This document shows, in pieces, positions 1 through 10,316 of a stretch of 64,000 nucleotides of DNA. Where the stretch lies: contig CAVWEX010000001.1 in NCBI GenBank assembly GCA_963754125.1, forward strand, positions 1 to 64,000, written 5' to 3'. The translations under genes were made by a program, and so were the position numbers. The notes below the pieces were generated by a model. It worked only from the letters and a program-made list of their open reading frames with translations. It did no database searches and was not told the origin of the DNA. Positions within the stretch are counted from its first letter, which is position 1; each line of letters starts with the position of its first letter. Source of the stretch: RPQJ01 sp963754125. GTDB lineage: Bacteria; Pseudomonadota; Gammaproteobacteria; Steroidobacterales; Steroidobacteraceae.

Positions 1-306
1 GCGGGCGGCTACGGGATGCTCGTGGGTCCGGCGTCGACTGCGGAGGAACGCGACGCGTTCCGCGCGCGGATCCTGGCCACCCCGGACCGCTACATCGCGC
101 AGCCGACGCTCGCGCTGTCGACGTGCCCGACGTTCGTCGGCTCCGGCGTCGCGCCGCGGCACATCGACCTGCGTCCCTACGTGCTGTCCGGCTCCGACAT
201 CGAGCTCGTGCCCGGCGGCCTGACCCGTGTCGCGCTGCGCGAGGGTTCGCTGGTCGTGAACTCGTCGCAGGGCGGCGGCACCAAGGACACCTGGGTCCTC
301 GGCTGA
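1..306 (+). CDS. Circularly permuted ATP-grasp protein, C-terminal end (partial)
   Basis: This is the last hundred or so residues of a gene that begins before the window. It contains the glycine-rich stretch GGYGMLVGP near the left edge and ends with SLVVNSSQGGGTKDTWVLG, which fits the C-terminus of the circularly permuted ATP-grasp type 2 family (COG2308). Family members are predicted ATP-dependent ligases of unknown substrate. The next genes encode an alpha-E protein, Anbu and a transglutaminase, which is the known context of this family, so the call rests on both sequence and neighbourhood. The N-terminal catalytic part cannot be seen. Confidence 0.85.
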   Translation, partial: AGGYGMLVGPASTAEERDAFRARILATPDRYIAQPTLALSTCPTFVGSGVAPRHIDLRPYVLSGSDIELVPGGLTRVALREGSLVVNSSQGGGTKDTWVLG

Positions 307-317
307 CGGATCCCTTC

Positions 318-1283
318 ATGGCCGCCATGCTCTCCCGCACCGCCAACGAACTCTACTGGATGGCCCGCCACATCGAGCGCGCCGAGAACACCGCGCGGCT
401 GCTCGACGTGACGTACCGGACGTCGCTGCTCCCCTACCAGCCGCAGGAGCCGGGACTCGCGTGGGCGGAGCCGTGGGCGGTGCCGCTCATTTCCACCGGG
501 GGCGCCACGGCGTTCTACAAGAGCTACCCGGCGCTGACCGCCGAGAACGTGCTGCGCTTCATGATCCTCGACGCCGACAACTCGTCGTCGATCTTCTGCT
601 GCCTCCGCGCGGCGCGCGAGTCGGCGCGCAGCGTGCGCGGCGCGATCACGTCGGAGATGTACGAGGACCTGAACAGCGCGTGGATCGACATGCGCGGCAA
701 GGACTACCAGCGCGTGCAGTCGATCGGCGTCTCCGAGTTCCTCGACTGGGTGAAGATGCGCTCGCACCTGTTCCGCGGCGTGACGTTCGGCACGATGCTG
801 CGGGACGAGGCGTACCACTTCATCCGGCTCGGCACGCACATCGAGCGCGCCGACAACACCGCGCGCATCCTCGACACCAAGTACCACATCCTGCTGCCGT
901 CGGCCGCCGACGTGGGCGGCGCGGTCGACTACTACCAGTGGGCGTCGCTGCTGCAGTCGCTGTCCGGCTTCGAGTCGTACCGCAAGATCTACAGCGACGT
1001 GATCTCGCCGCGCCGCGTCGCCGAACTGCTCGTGCTGCGCGACGACATGCCGCGGTCGCTGCACAGCTGCCTCAACTTCATCAACGACACGCTGGAGCTG
1101 CTGTGCGACGACCACAGCGCCGAGCTCCGGCGGCAGGCGGGGGAGCTTCACGCGCGGCTGCACTTCGGGCGCACCGACGACATCATCCGCTACGGACTGC
1201 ACGAATACCTGATGGACTTCCTGCAGCGTGTATCGCTGCTCGGCGACGAGATCAGCGAGCATTTCCTGGTGCCGTCGTATTGA
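318..1283 (+). CDS. Alpha-E domain protein (DUF403 family)
   Basis: A 321-residue all-helical protein. It opens with LSRTANELYWMARHIERAENTAR, and a second copy of the ERADNTAR signature lies near residue 180 (HIERADNTARILDTKYH), giving the internal repeat typical of alpha-E proteins (COG2307). The biochemical role is unknown; the family almost always travels with the permuted ATP-grasp protein and a transglutaminase and is thought to belong to a peptide ligation/modification system. ATG at 318 is used, 11 bases after the previous stop; ATG at 327 is an alternative. The frame is intact. Confidence 0.88.
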   Translation: MAAMLSRTANELYWMARHIERAENTARLLDVTYRTSLLPYQPQEPGLAWAEPWAVPLISTGGATAFYKSYPALTAENVLRFMILDADNSSSIFCCLRAARESARSVRGAITSEMYEDLNSAWIDMRGKDYQRVQSIGVSEFLDWVKMRSHLFRGVTFGTMLRDEAYHFIRLGTHIERADNTARILDTKYHILLPSAADVGGAVDYYQWASLLQSLSGFESYRKIYSDVISPRRVAELLVLRDDMPRSLHSCLNFINDTLELLCDDHSAELRRQAGELHARLHFGRTDDIIRYGLHEYLMDFLQRVSLLGDEISEHFLVPSY

Positions 1284-1362
1284 ACCGGCGCGACGGCGGC
1301 GATTCGGTAAAATGGCTGGTTTCGCGCGCCGTTGCGCGAACGCCGCCTTCGCCTGGACTCCC

Positions 1363-2094
1363 ATGACCTACTGTGTCGCCATGTCGCTGGACGCGGGCAT
1401 GATCTTCGCGTCCGACTCCCGCACCAACGCGGGGGTCGACCAGATCGCGCGCTTCTCGAAGATGAAGGTGTTCGCGGCCGAGGGCCAGCGCGTCATCGTG
1501 ACGCTGTGCTCGGGCAACCTGTCGATCACGCAGAACGCGCTGTCCATCTTCGAGCAGAAGGCGCGCGCCGGCGACAACGAGATGCACCTGTGGAACGCGC
1601 AGTCGATGTTCGACGTGGCGCGCCTGCTGGGCGACTCGCTGCGCGAGGTCAAGACGCGCGACGGGCCGTACCTCGTGCAGAACAACGTCGACGCGTCGGC
1701 GAACTTCCTGATCGGCGGCCAGATCCGCGGCGAGCCGCCGCGGCTCTTCAACGTCTACGGCGAAGGCAACTTCATCGAGGCGACGCCCGACACCTGCTAC
1801 TTCCAGATCGGCGAGACGAAGTACGGCAAGCCGATCATCGACCGTGTGATCAAGCGCACGAGCACGCTGCTCGACGCGACCAAGTGCACGATCGTGTCGT
1901 TCGACTCGACGATGCGCTCCAACATCTCGGTCGGGCTGCCGATCGACCTTCTCGTGTACGAGATCGACTCGCTGCGCATCAAGCTCTCGCGGCGCATCGA
2001 GGAGACCGATCCGTACTTCCAGATGGTGCACACGCAGTGGGGGGAGGGCCTGCGCCGCGTGTTCGCGCAGCTGCCCGATCCCGACTGGACGTAG
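1363..2094 (+). CDS. Anbu, ancestral beta-type proteasome subunit homologue
   Basis: A 243-residue N-terminal nucleophile hydrolase of the Anbu family (COG3484). ATG at 1363 places Thr directly after Met (MTYCVAMSLDAGMIFASD). Counting that Thr as residue 1, Asp17 and Lys32 fall at the proteasome-like catalytic positions, so the active site looks complete and the start is well supported. Anbu assembles into open helical or ring-like particles in the cytoplasm; its substrate is unsettled. It sits between alpha-E and transglutaminase genes, its usual operon. A -10-like TAAAAT at 1308-1313 lies upstream, but no well-spaced -35 is seen. The frame is intact. Confidence 0.92.
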   Translation: MTYCVAMSLDAGMIFASDSRTNAGVDQIARFSKMKVFAAEGQRVIVTLCSGNLSITQNALSIFEQKARAGDNEMHLWNAQSMFDVARLLGDSLREVKTRDGPYLVQNNVDASANFLIGGQIRGEPPRLFNVYGEGNFIEATPDTCYFQIGETKYGKPIIDRVIKRTSTLLDATKCTIVSFDSTMRSNISVGLPIDLLVYEIDSLRIKLSRRIEETDPYFQMVHTQWGEGLRRVFAQLPDPDWT

Positions 2095-2109
2095 GGCGCT
2101 AGCTCGACG

Positions 2110-5100
2110 ATGGCTATCCGCGTAGCGCTGTCGCACCGCACGACCTACCGCTTCGACCGCCACGTCAGCCTCGGGCCGCACGAGATCCGGCTGCGCCCGG
2201 CGCCGCACTGCCGCACGCCGGTGCTGGGCTACTCGCTCAACGTCTCGCCCGAGCCGCACTTCCTCAACTGGCAGCAGGACCCGTACGGCAACTGGGTCGC
2301 GCGGCTCGTGTTCCCGGAGCGCGCGGACAAGCTCGAGATCGAGGTCGACCTGATCGCCGACCTGACGGTGATCAACCCGTTCGACTTCTTCGTCGAGCCC
2401 TACGCCGAGACGTACCCGTTCACGTATGCGCCGGCGCTCGCGAAGGAGCTGATCCCGTTCCTCGAGACGGCGCCGCTCGGGCCGCGGCTGGCCGCGTGGC
2501 TCGACGAATTCCGCACGACGATCCTGCCGGACGAGAATCCGGTGCTGCTGCTGGTGCGCCTGAACCAGCTGCTGCAGCGGCAGATCCGCTACCTCGTCCG
2601 GATGGAGCCCGGCGTGCAGCCGCCGGAGCGGACGCTCGAGAACGCCAGCGGCTCGTGCCGCGACACCGGCTGGCTGCTCGTGCAGATCATGCGGCACCTG
2701 GGCATCGCGGCGCGCTTCGCGTCGGGCTACCTGATCCAGCTCGTCGCCGACGTGAAGCCGCTCGACGGTCCGTCCGGCACCGATCACGACTTCACCGACC
2801 TGCATGCGTGGGCCGAGGCCTTCATTCCCGGCGCCGGCTGGATCGGCCTCGACCCGACGTCGGGCCTGCTGGCCGGCGAGGGCCACCTGCCGCTCGCGTG
2901 CACGGCCGACCCGGGCAACGCGGCGCCGGTGATCGGCTACACCGACGTCTGCGAAGGTCGAGTTCGACTTCGCGATGAGCGTCACGCGCGTGCACGAGGA
3001 TCCGCGCGTCACGCGGCCCTACACCGACGCGCAATGGGAGGCGATCGACGCGCTGGGCGAGGCGGTCGACCGCGACCTCGTCGCGCACGACGTGCGCCTG
3101 ACGCAGGGCGGCGAGCCGACGTTCGTGTCGATCGACGACATGGACGGCGCCGAGTGGAACTACACGGCGCTGTCGCCGAAGAAGCGCGAGCTCGCCGAGA
3201 TCCTGCTTGCAGCGCCTGCGCGCACGCTTCGCGCCCGGGGGCTTCGTGCACTACGGCCAGGGCAAGTGGTACCCGGGCGAACCGTTGCCGCGCTGGGCGC
3301 TCGGCGTGTTCTGGCGCGTCGACGGCGAGCCGCTGTGGCGCGACGACGCGCTGATCGCCGACACGACGAAGCCCGGGCGCGCGACGCTCGCGACCGCGCA
3401 GGCGTTCGGCGAGCGGCTGGCGCAGGCGCTGGGGTTGCCGCCCGCGCTGCTGATCACCGCCTACGAGGACGTGCCGAAGCTGCTCGTCGCGGAAGCGGCG
3501 TTGCCGGCCAACGTCGATCCGCTGCGCCGCCGACCTCGCGAAGCCCGACGAGCGTGCGCGCCTCGCGCGCATGCTGACGGCCGGGCTCGGCGTCGCCGGC
3601 GGGTCTCGTGCTGCCGCTGCGCGCGGTGCCGGGCGCGGACCCCGCCGTCGCGTGGATGTCGAGTCCGTGGCCGCTGCGCCGCGAGCGGCTCTATGCGGTG
3701 TCCGGCGATTCGCCGCTCGGCCTGCGCCTGCCGCTGGGCTCGCTGCCGGACGTGCTGCCCGCGGACCAGGAAACCGAGTTCAGCGTCGATCCGTTCGCGC
3801 CGCGCGGTCCGCTGCCCGCGCGCGACAAACTGCGTGTCGGCGCGGCGCGCGTGCGCGCCGGGTCGGCGCGCGAGGTCGTCAAGACGGCGCTGACGCTGCA
3901 GGTGCGCGACGGCCACCTGACCGTGTTCATGCCGCCGTGCGAGCGCCTCGAAGCGTACGTCGCGCTGCTCGCGGCGGTCGAGGACACGGCGCAGCACCTG
4001 AAGACGCCGGTCGTCGTCGAGGGCTACACGCCGCCGCGCGATCCGCGCGTCAAGGTGCTGATGGTCACGCCGGACCCGGGCGTCATCGAAGTCAACATTC
4101 ATCCCGCATCGCACGTGGCGCGATCTCGATCGCGACGACCGAGACGCTCTACGAGGAGGCGCGGCTCGCGCGCCTGGGCACCGAGAAGTTCATGCTCGAC
4201 GGCCGCCACACCGGCACGGGCGGCGGCAACCACGTGACGCTGGGCGGCGCGACGCCCGCCGACAGCCCGCTGCTGCGCCGGCCGGACCTGCTGCGCAGCC
4301 TCATCACGTACTGGCAGAACCATCCGTCGCTGTCGTACCTGTTCTCCGGGATGTTCATCGGGCCGACCAGCCAGGCGCCGCGCGTCGACGAGGCGCGCGA
4401 CGACAAGCTCTACGAACTGTCGATCGCGTTCCAGCAGATGGCGGCGAAGAACGAGCCCGGACGCGAGACGCTGCAGCCGTGGCTCGTCGACCGGCTGCTG
4501 CGCCACCTGCTGACCGACCTCACCGGCAACACGCACCGCGCCGAGTTCTCGATCGACAAGCTGTACTCGCCCGATGGCGCGACCGGGCGCCTGGGCCTCC
4601 TCGAGTTCCGCGCGTTCGAGATGCCGCCGCACTACCGGATGAGCGCCGTGCAGATGCTGCTGCTGCGCGCGCTGGTCGCGCGGTTCTGGCGCGAGCCGTA
4701 CCGCGGCGACCTCGTGTCGTGGGGCACCGCCTTGCACGACCGGTGGCTGCTGCCGCACTTCGTGGCGGCGGACATCCGCGACGTCGCGGTCGACCTGCAG
4801 CGCGCCGGCTATGCGTTCGAGCCCGCGTGGTTCGAGCCGTTCGTGGAGTTCCGCTTCCCGCGCTACGGGACCGCGACGTACGCCGGCGTCACGCTGGAAC
4901 TGCGGCAGGCGATCGAGCCGTGGCACGTGCTCGGCGAGGAGGTCACGCTCGGCGCCACCGCGCGCTACGTCGACTCGTCCGTCGAGCGCATGCAGATCAA
5001 GGTGACCGGCATGACGGGCGGCCGCCACGTCGTGACGTGCAACGGCCGCATGCTGCCGCTGACGTCGACCGGCGTGCCCGGGCGAGTTCGTCGCCGGCGT

Positions 5101-5404
5101 GCGCTTCCGCGCGTGGAGCCCGCCGTCGGCGCTGCACCCGACGATCGGCGTGCAGGCGCCGCTGACGTTCGACCTCGTGGACACCTGGGCGCAGCGCGCG
5201 CTCGGCGGCTGCACGTACCACGTCGTGCATCCGGGCGGACGCAACTACGCGACGTTCCCGGTCAATGCGAACGAGGCCGAGGCGCGCCGCGTCGCGCGGT
5301 TCTGGGCGCACGGCCACACGCCGGGCCCGATGACCGTGCATCCCGAGCCGCCCAATCCGGCCACGCCCGCCACGCTCGACCTGCGCTGGCAGCCGCCGCG
5401 CTGA
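2110..5404 (+). CDS. Transglutaminase-like / DUF2126 fusion protein (frameshifted)
   Basis: One protein of about 1,095 residues once seven single-base insertions are removed (near 2955, 3206, 3523, 3602, 4116, 4128 and 5086). The N-terminal 280 residues form a bacterial transglutaminase-like domain with Cys in NASGSCRDTGWLL, His in DLHAWAEAF and Asp in GLDPTSG, the Cys-His-Asp triad. The remainder matches COG4196/DUF2126, with landmarks LTQGGEPTFVS, HYGQGKWYPGE, GRHTGTGGGNHVTLGG and FRAFEMPPHYRMS. It closes the Anbu operon, 15 bases after anbu. Conservation continues across every break, so the breaks look like sequence errors. The substrate is unknown. Confidence 0.88.
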
Positions 5405-5589
5405 CGTCGTTGCGCCCGCCGGCGCCGTTCGGGACCTCCACGCCACCTCGACGCGCGCGCCTTCCCGTAACATCACGATCCCGGCGGCGCGGGCGCGCGC
5501 CCGCAGCCTCCGATTCCATGCCTACCGCGAACGCCGCGCAGGGTCCCGTGCGCCGGCAGCGCACGCGGCGCGAATCGATGGAGTGGTCC

Positions 5590-7834
5590 ATGAGCCGAGC
5601 TTCGAACGATTGTCCATGGCCGCGTCGTCGCGGCGGCGCTGGCGCTCGCGACGCTGATTGCGCAGTCCGCGGCCCTCGCGGCCGATGCGCCGCCTCCGAG
5701 GGCTGCCGGGCGCGCCACCGCGCATCGGCCTCGCGCTGTCCGGCGGCGGCGCGCGCGGCATCGCGCACGTCGGCGTGCTCAAGGTGCTGGACGAGATGCG
5801 CATCCCGATCAGCTGCGTGACCGGGACCAGCATGGGCGCGATCGTCGGCGGCACGTTCGCCGTCGGCACGCCGCCGGCGCGGCTCGAGGAACTCGTGCTC
5901 ACGGCCGAACTGGGCGGAGATCTTCCGCGACAAGCCGCCGCGCGACGAGATCTCGATGCGGCGCAAGGCGGACGACTACAAGACGCTGTTCGCGCCGGAG
6001 TACGGCGTCAAGGACGGCGGCCTCGCGCTGCCCAAGGGGGTGATCGCGGGCGTGTCGATCGAGGCGTTCTTCCGCGTGCTTGCGCAGCCGGCCGCGGGCA
6101 TCGGCGACTTCCGCAAGCTGCCGATCCCGTTCGAGGCGATGGCGACGGACATCGAGACGGGCGACTCCGTCGTGCTGAACAAGGGCAGCGTCGCGCAGGC
6201 GATGCGCGCCAGCATGTCGGTGCCCGGCGCCATCGCGCCGGTGGAAATCGACGGGCGGCTGCTCGTGGACGGCGGCATCGCCAACAACCTGCCGATCGAC
6301 CAGGCGCGCACGCTGTGCGCCGACGTCGTGATCGCCGTCAACATCTCGACGCCGCCGCTGAAGCGTGCGGATCTCACGTCGGCACTGGCGGTGGCCGCGC
6401 AGCTCATCAACTTCCTCGGCAAGCAGACGGTCGACCAGCAGTTGAAGAGCATGGGCCCCGGCGACGTGCTGATCGAGCCCGATTTGGGCGACATCTCGGC
6501 GGGCAGCTTCGAGCGTTCGAAGGACGCCATCCGCATCGGCGAGGAGGCGACGCGCAAGCTGGCCGCGTCGCTGTCCCGCTACAGCCTGCCGGCGGAGCAG
6601 TACGCGGCGCTGCGGGCCACGCAGGTCGCCAGGAGCGGCGAGCTGGGCACGGTCGCCGAGATCCGCTTCGAGGGGCTGGAGCGGACCAACCCCGAGGTGC
6701 TGCGCGGCTCTGGTGCAGACCAAGCCCGACGAGCCCTTGGCGGAGGAGAAGGTCAGCGCGGACCTGCGCCGCATCTACGGGCGCGGCGACTTCGAGAGCG
6801 TGAGCTACCGCATCGTGGGCGACCAGGGACCGCGCGCGATGGTGGTCACGCCGCGCGAGAAGCTCTGGGGACCGGACTACCTGCGCTTCGGTCTGGGTCT
6901 CGCCAGCGACTTCCAGGGCGAAAACATCTTCAACGTGCTGGTCCAGTACCGCAAGTCGTGGATCAACCGGCTGGGCGGGGAGTGGCTCACGGAGGCGCAG
7001 GTCGGGCAGGACACGCACCTCTTCAGCGAGTTCTACCAGCCGCTGCACGAGGCCGGCGTCTGGTTCGGGTCGCTGTACGGCGTGGCCGGGCAGACGACGC
7101 GCGGCGTGTTCGACGGCGACGACAAGGTCGCGGAGTACCTGATCTCCAGCGCGCGGGCAGGGGTCGACCTCGGCGCGACGCTGGGCACGTTCGGCAGCAT
7201 GCGGGCCGGCGCCCAGTGGACGCAGGTCCACGCCCGCATCGACACCGGCGATCCGGTCCTGCCGTCGGTCAAGGAATTGACCGCCGGCGGCCGCTTCGGG
7301 TTCCTGGTCGATCAGTTCGATCAGGCGTGGTTCCCGCGGTCCGGGTATGCGGCGGAGCTGACGTTCTACGGGGCCACGAAGGCGCTGGGCTCGGCGGTCA
7401 ACTACCAGCGCCTGTCGGCCAGCGGCACCTTCGTCAAGTCGTGGGGCCCGCATACGCTCAACGTCCGTGCCGACGGCGGCACCGACTTCGGCTCCGACAT
7501 GCCGGCCTACGAATCGTTCTCGCTCGGCGGGCCGCTGCGGCTGTCCGGCTACCGGCTGGGGCAGTTCGCGGGCCGCGAGTACGCGTTCGCGCGCGCGATG
7601 TACTACCGGCGCGTCCTCCCGCTGCCGGACCTGCTGGGCTCGGGCGTCTACGCGGGCGCGTCGGCGGAGGTCGGTCGCATCAGCGATCGCGTCGACGCGC
7701 TGCCGACGCCAGGCACGCTGTACTCGGGTTCGTTGTTCATCGGCGCCGATACGTTCGCGGGTCCCGCGTACCTCGGCGTCGGCGTCGGCACCGGCGGCGC
7801 GTTCAGCGCCTACCTGCTGCTCGGGGCGCCCTGA
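5590..7834 (+). CDS. Patatin-like phospholipase with C-terminal beta-barrel (PlpD type)
   Basis: Predicted outer-membrane patatin of the type Vd (PlpD) secretion family. An export signal (VAAALALATLIAQSAALAAD) precedes the patatin domain, which shows the oxyanion loop SGGGARG, the nucleophile motif GTSMG and the dyad aspartate in DGGIANNLP. A POTRA-like segment follows (VAEIRFEGLERTNPEVL), then a roughly 370-residue BamA/TamA-like barrel. Frameshifts lie near 5625, 5695, 5925 and 6712, each bridged by continuous homology. ATG at 5590 is the best start, but the N-terminus is uncertain because two breaks fall in it. Bases 5405-5589 hold nothing recognised. The gene is convergent with the next one. 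Confidence 0.85.
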
Positions 7835-7943
7835 CCGGCGCTGGCCGAACCGTCTTGCAGCGGCGGCGCGCGCACCGGCGGGCGCGGTCCGCGCGTCGCG
7901 CCGCCGGCGCCGGCGGCCGCCGCTATCACGGCCTCCGCGCGCG

Positions 7944-8472
7944 CTACTTTGCCGCGCTGCCCTTCGCGCGTTCCGACTGCTTCTTGAAGAGTTCGAGCAC
8001 GTCGCTCAGGTGCTTGGCGTCCTGCGAGCCGCTCGGGCGCTTCGGGTCGGCCACCGACATCACCGGCACGCTGCTCACGCCGTTCGGCTCGCAGCCGACG
8101 ACGGCGCCGGTGCCCGACTTGGTGCCGGCGTCCGCGGACTCGAGGTAGATGCTGCACTTCGACATCTTGCCTTTCTGGTGCCACGAGTACGCGACGTCGT
8201 CGTCCTTCCGGTAGCGCGGGCTCGAGCATCTTCATCATCGCGAAGAACCGCTGCAGCGCGACGGCGTTGTAGTCCGGATTGTCGGGCCAGATGCGCGTCG
8301 CGAGCAGGACCTCGTTCTTCGCGTTGTCGCGCAGGTAGACGACGACGCTCACCGACGGGTCCTTGTCGGTCGGCACCCGGGCGGGCGCCGCGGTCTTCTT
8401 CGTCTGCGCGAGCGCGGTCGGGACGGCCAGGACGAGCGTGAGCAGCACCAGCATGACGGTCGTGCGCGACAT
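7944..8472 (-). CDS. Exported protein of unknown function (frameshifted)
   Basis: About 175 residues on the minus strand. It starts with a clear signal peptide (MSRTTVMLVLLTLVLAVPTALAQ) behind a GAGGAGG ribosome-binding site. The mature part begins with a Lys/Ala-rich linker and contains SVVVYLRDNAKNEVLLATRIW. The frame breaks near 8215; the other frame continues with KMSKCSIYLESADAG and ends in a Lys/Ala-rich tail. Two cysteines remain, possibly a periplasmic disulfide. I do not recognise the family. Bases 8473-8691, between this gene and divergent gltX, hold a -10-like TAGAAT at 8659-8664 and nothing else clear. Confidence 0.6.
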
Positions 8473-8691
8473 CGATTCCTCCTCGTGAACGTGACGGCCG
8501 CGCGCGCTTGGGGCAGTCTGCGCTGCCTCCGCGACGACGCGGCGAACGCGCAATATAGAGGGAACCGTTCGCTTCGGGCAACTCGCGCGCCGGTCGCGGC
8601 CCGCGGAGGCGGCGCAGTGCGACGCCTGCCGCGCGAACGGGACGGCGCGCGCGTCCGGTAGAATTCGCCGTTTACCCTCCGGCGCATCCCC

Positions 8692-10093
8692 GTGAGCCAG
8701 GTCCGCACCCGCTTCGCCCCCAGCCCCACCGGCTACCTGCACCTCGGCGGCGCGCGCACCGCGCTCTTCGCGTGGGCGTATGCGCGGCATTTCGGCGGCA
8801 CGTTCATCCTGCGCATCGAGGACACCGACGTCGAGCGGTCGACGCCAGCCGCCGTGCAGGCGATCCTCGACGCGATGGCGTGGCTTCGCCTCGACTACGA
8901 CGAGGGCCCGTATCTACCAGATGCAGCGGATGGACCGCTACCGCGCGGTGATCGACGACATGGTCGCGCGCGGGCTCGCGTACCGCGACTACATGACCTC
9001 GGTCGAGTTGGACGCGCTGCGCGCCGACCAGATGGCGCGCGGCGACAAGCCGCGGTACGACGGCCGCTGGCGCCCGGAGAACGCGACGGGCAAGACCCCG
9101 CCGGTCGGCGTGCGGCCGGTCATCCGGTTCCGCAATCCGGACACCGGCACGGTGGCCTGGGACGACGGCGTGAAGGGCCGCATCGAATTCGCGAACAGCG
9201 AGCTCGACGACCTCGTCATCGCGCGCGGCGACGGCACGCCGACGTACAACTTCTGCGTCGTCGTCGACGACTGGGACATGCGGATCACGCACGTGATCCG
9301 CGGCGACGACCACGTGAACAACACGCCGCGGCAGATCAACATCTTCCGCGCGCTGGGGATCGAGCCGCCGCGCTACGCGCACGTGCCTACGGTGCTGGGC
9401 GAGGACGGCGCCAAGCTCTCGAAGCGCCACGGCGCGGTCAGCGTGATGGACTACGAGGCGGCCGGCTACCTGCCGGACGCGATGGTCAACTTCCTCGCGC
9501 GCATCGGCTGGGCGCACGGCGACGACGAGATCTTCACGCGCGCGCAGCTCGTCGAGTGGTTCGACCTGCCGGGCATCAGCCCCTCGCCGTCGCGGTTCAA
9601 CGCGGACAAGCTGAACTGGGTCAACCAGGAGCACATGAAGCGGATGCCCGATGCCGATCTCGGCCAGCATCTGGTTCCGTTCCTGAAGCGCGCGGGGCTC
9701 GATCCGGCAGGCGGGCCCGATGCCGGTGCCGTGGCCGCATTGTTGCGCGACCGCGCGGACACGCTGGTCGCGATGGCCGACGCCGCGTGGTACTTCTACG
9801 CAACGCCGACCGTGCCTGCCGACAAGCTGGCCGAACAGGTCACGGCGGCGAACCGCGGCGCGCTGATCGCGCTCCACGCGGAGTTCGGGGCGATCGACTG
9901 GACGCGCGACGCGCTGACGGCGGCGCTGAAGGGCGCGGCGGCGCGGCACGGACTGAAGCCGCCGCAGATCATGATGCCGCTGCGCCTGCTCGTCGCGGGC
10001 ACGCCATCCACGCCGGCGATCGATGCCGTGCTGGCGCTGCTCGGGCGCGACGCCGCGCGCGCGCGAATGGCGACGGCGCTCGGGATCGGCTGA
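8692..10093 (+). CDS. gltX: Glutamyl-tRNA synthetase (frameshifted)
   Basis: Charges tRNA-Glu with glutamate in the cytoplasm. The class I signatures are present: FAPSPTGYLHLGGART contains the HIGH-type motif and GAKLSKRHGAVSV the KMSKS-type motif, with RIEDTD between them. The length, about 466 residues, is normal for a discriminating bacterial GltX. GTG at 8692 is the start, since the homology begins at once (SQVRTRFAPSP). One extra base near 8915 breaks DEGPYYQMQRMDRYR; because the gene is essential, this is very probably a sequence error. Confidence 0.95.
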
Positions 10094-10262
10094 GGCGGGA
10101 AGGCAATCCGAAGCGTCGAACCGCGAAAGTCGCGAAGCGCTCGAAGCAACCCCCGACGCGCGAGTCGCGCTTCCTGCGCAGTCGGGCTGCCATGTCCTCG
10201 TGTTCGCCGCGCCCGCAGTGCCGAGGCCCTTGGTCATCGCGTCGACCAGGCTCCCACTCGTT

Positions 10263-10291
10263 TTGCCCAAAGGCCGACCATCGGGTAAAAT
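10263..10291 (+). promoter_or_regulatory. Sigma-70 type promoter for pyrG
   Basis: TTGCCC at 10263-10268 and TAAAAT at 10286-10291 are separated by exactly 17 bases and lie 26 bases upstream of the pyrG start. The rest of the gltX-pyrG gap (10094-10262) shows no gene. Seen in sequence; activity is inferred. Confidence 0.6.
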
Positions 10292-10316
10292 GGGAATTTC
10301 CGGGACGAAAGAAATC

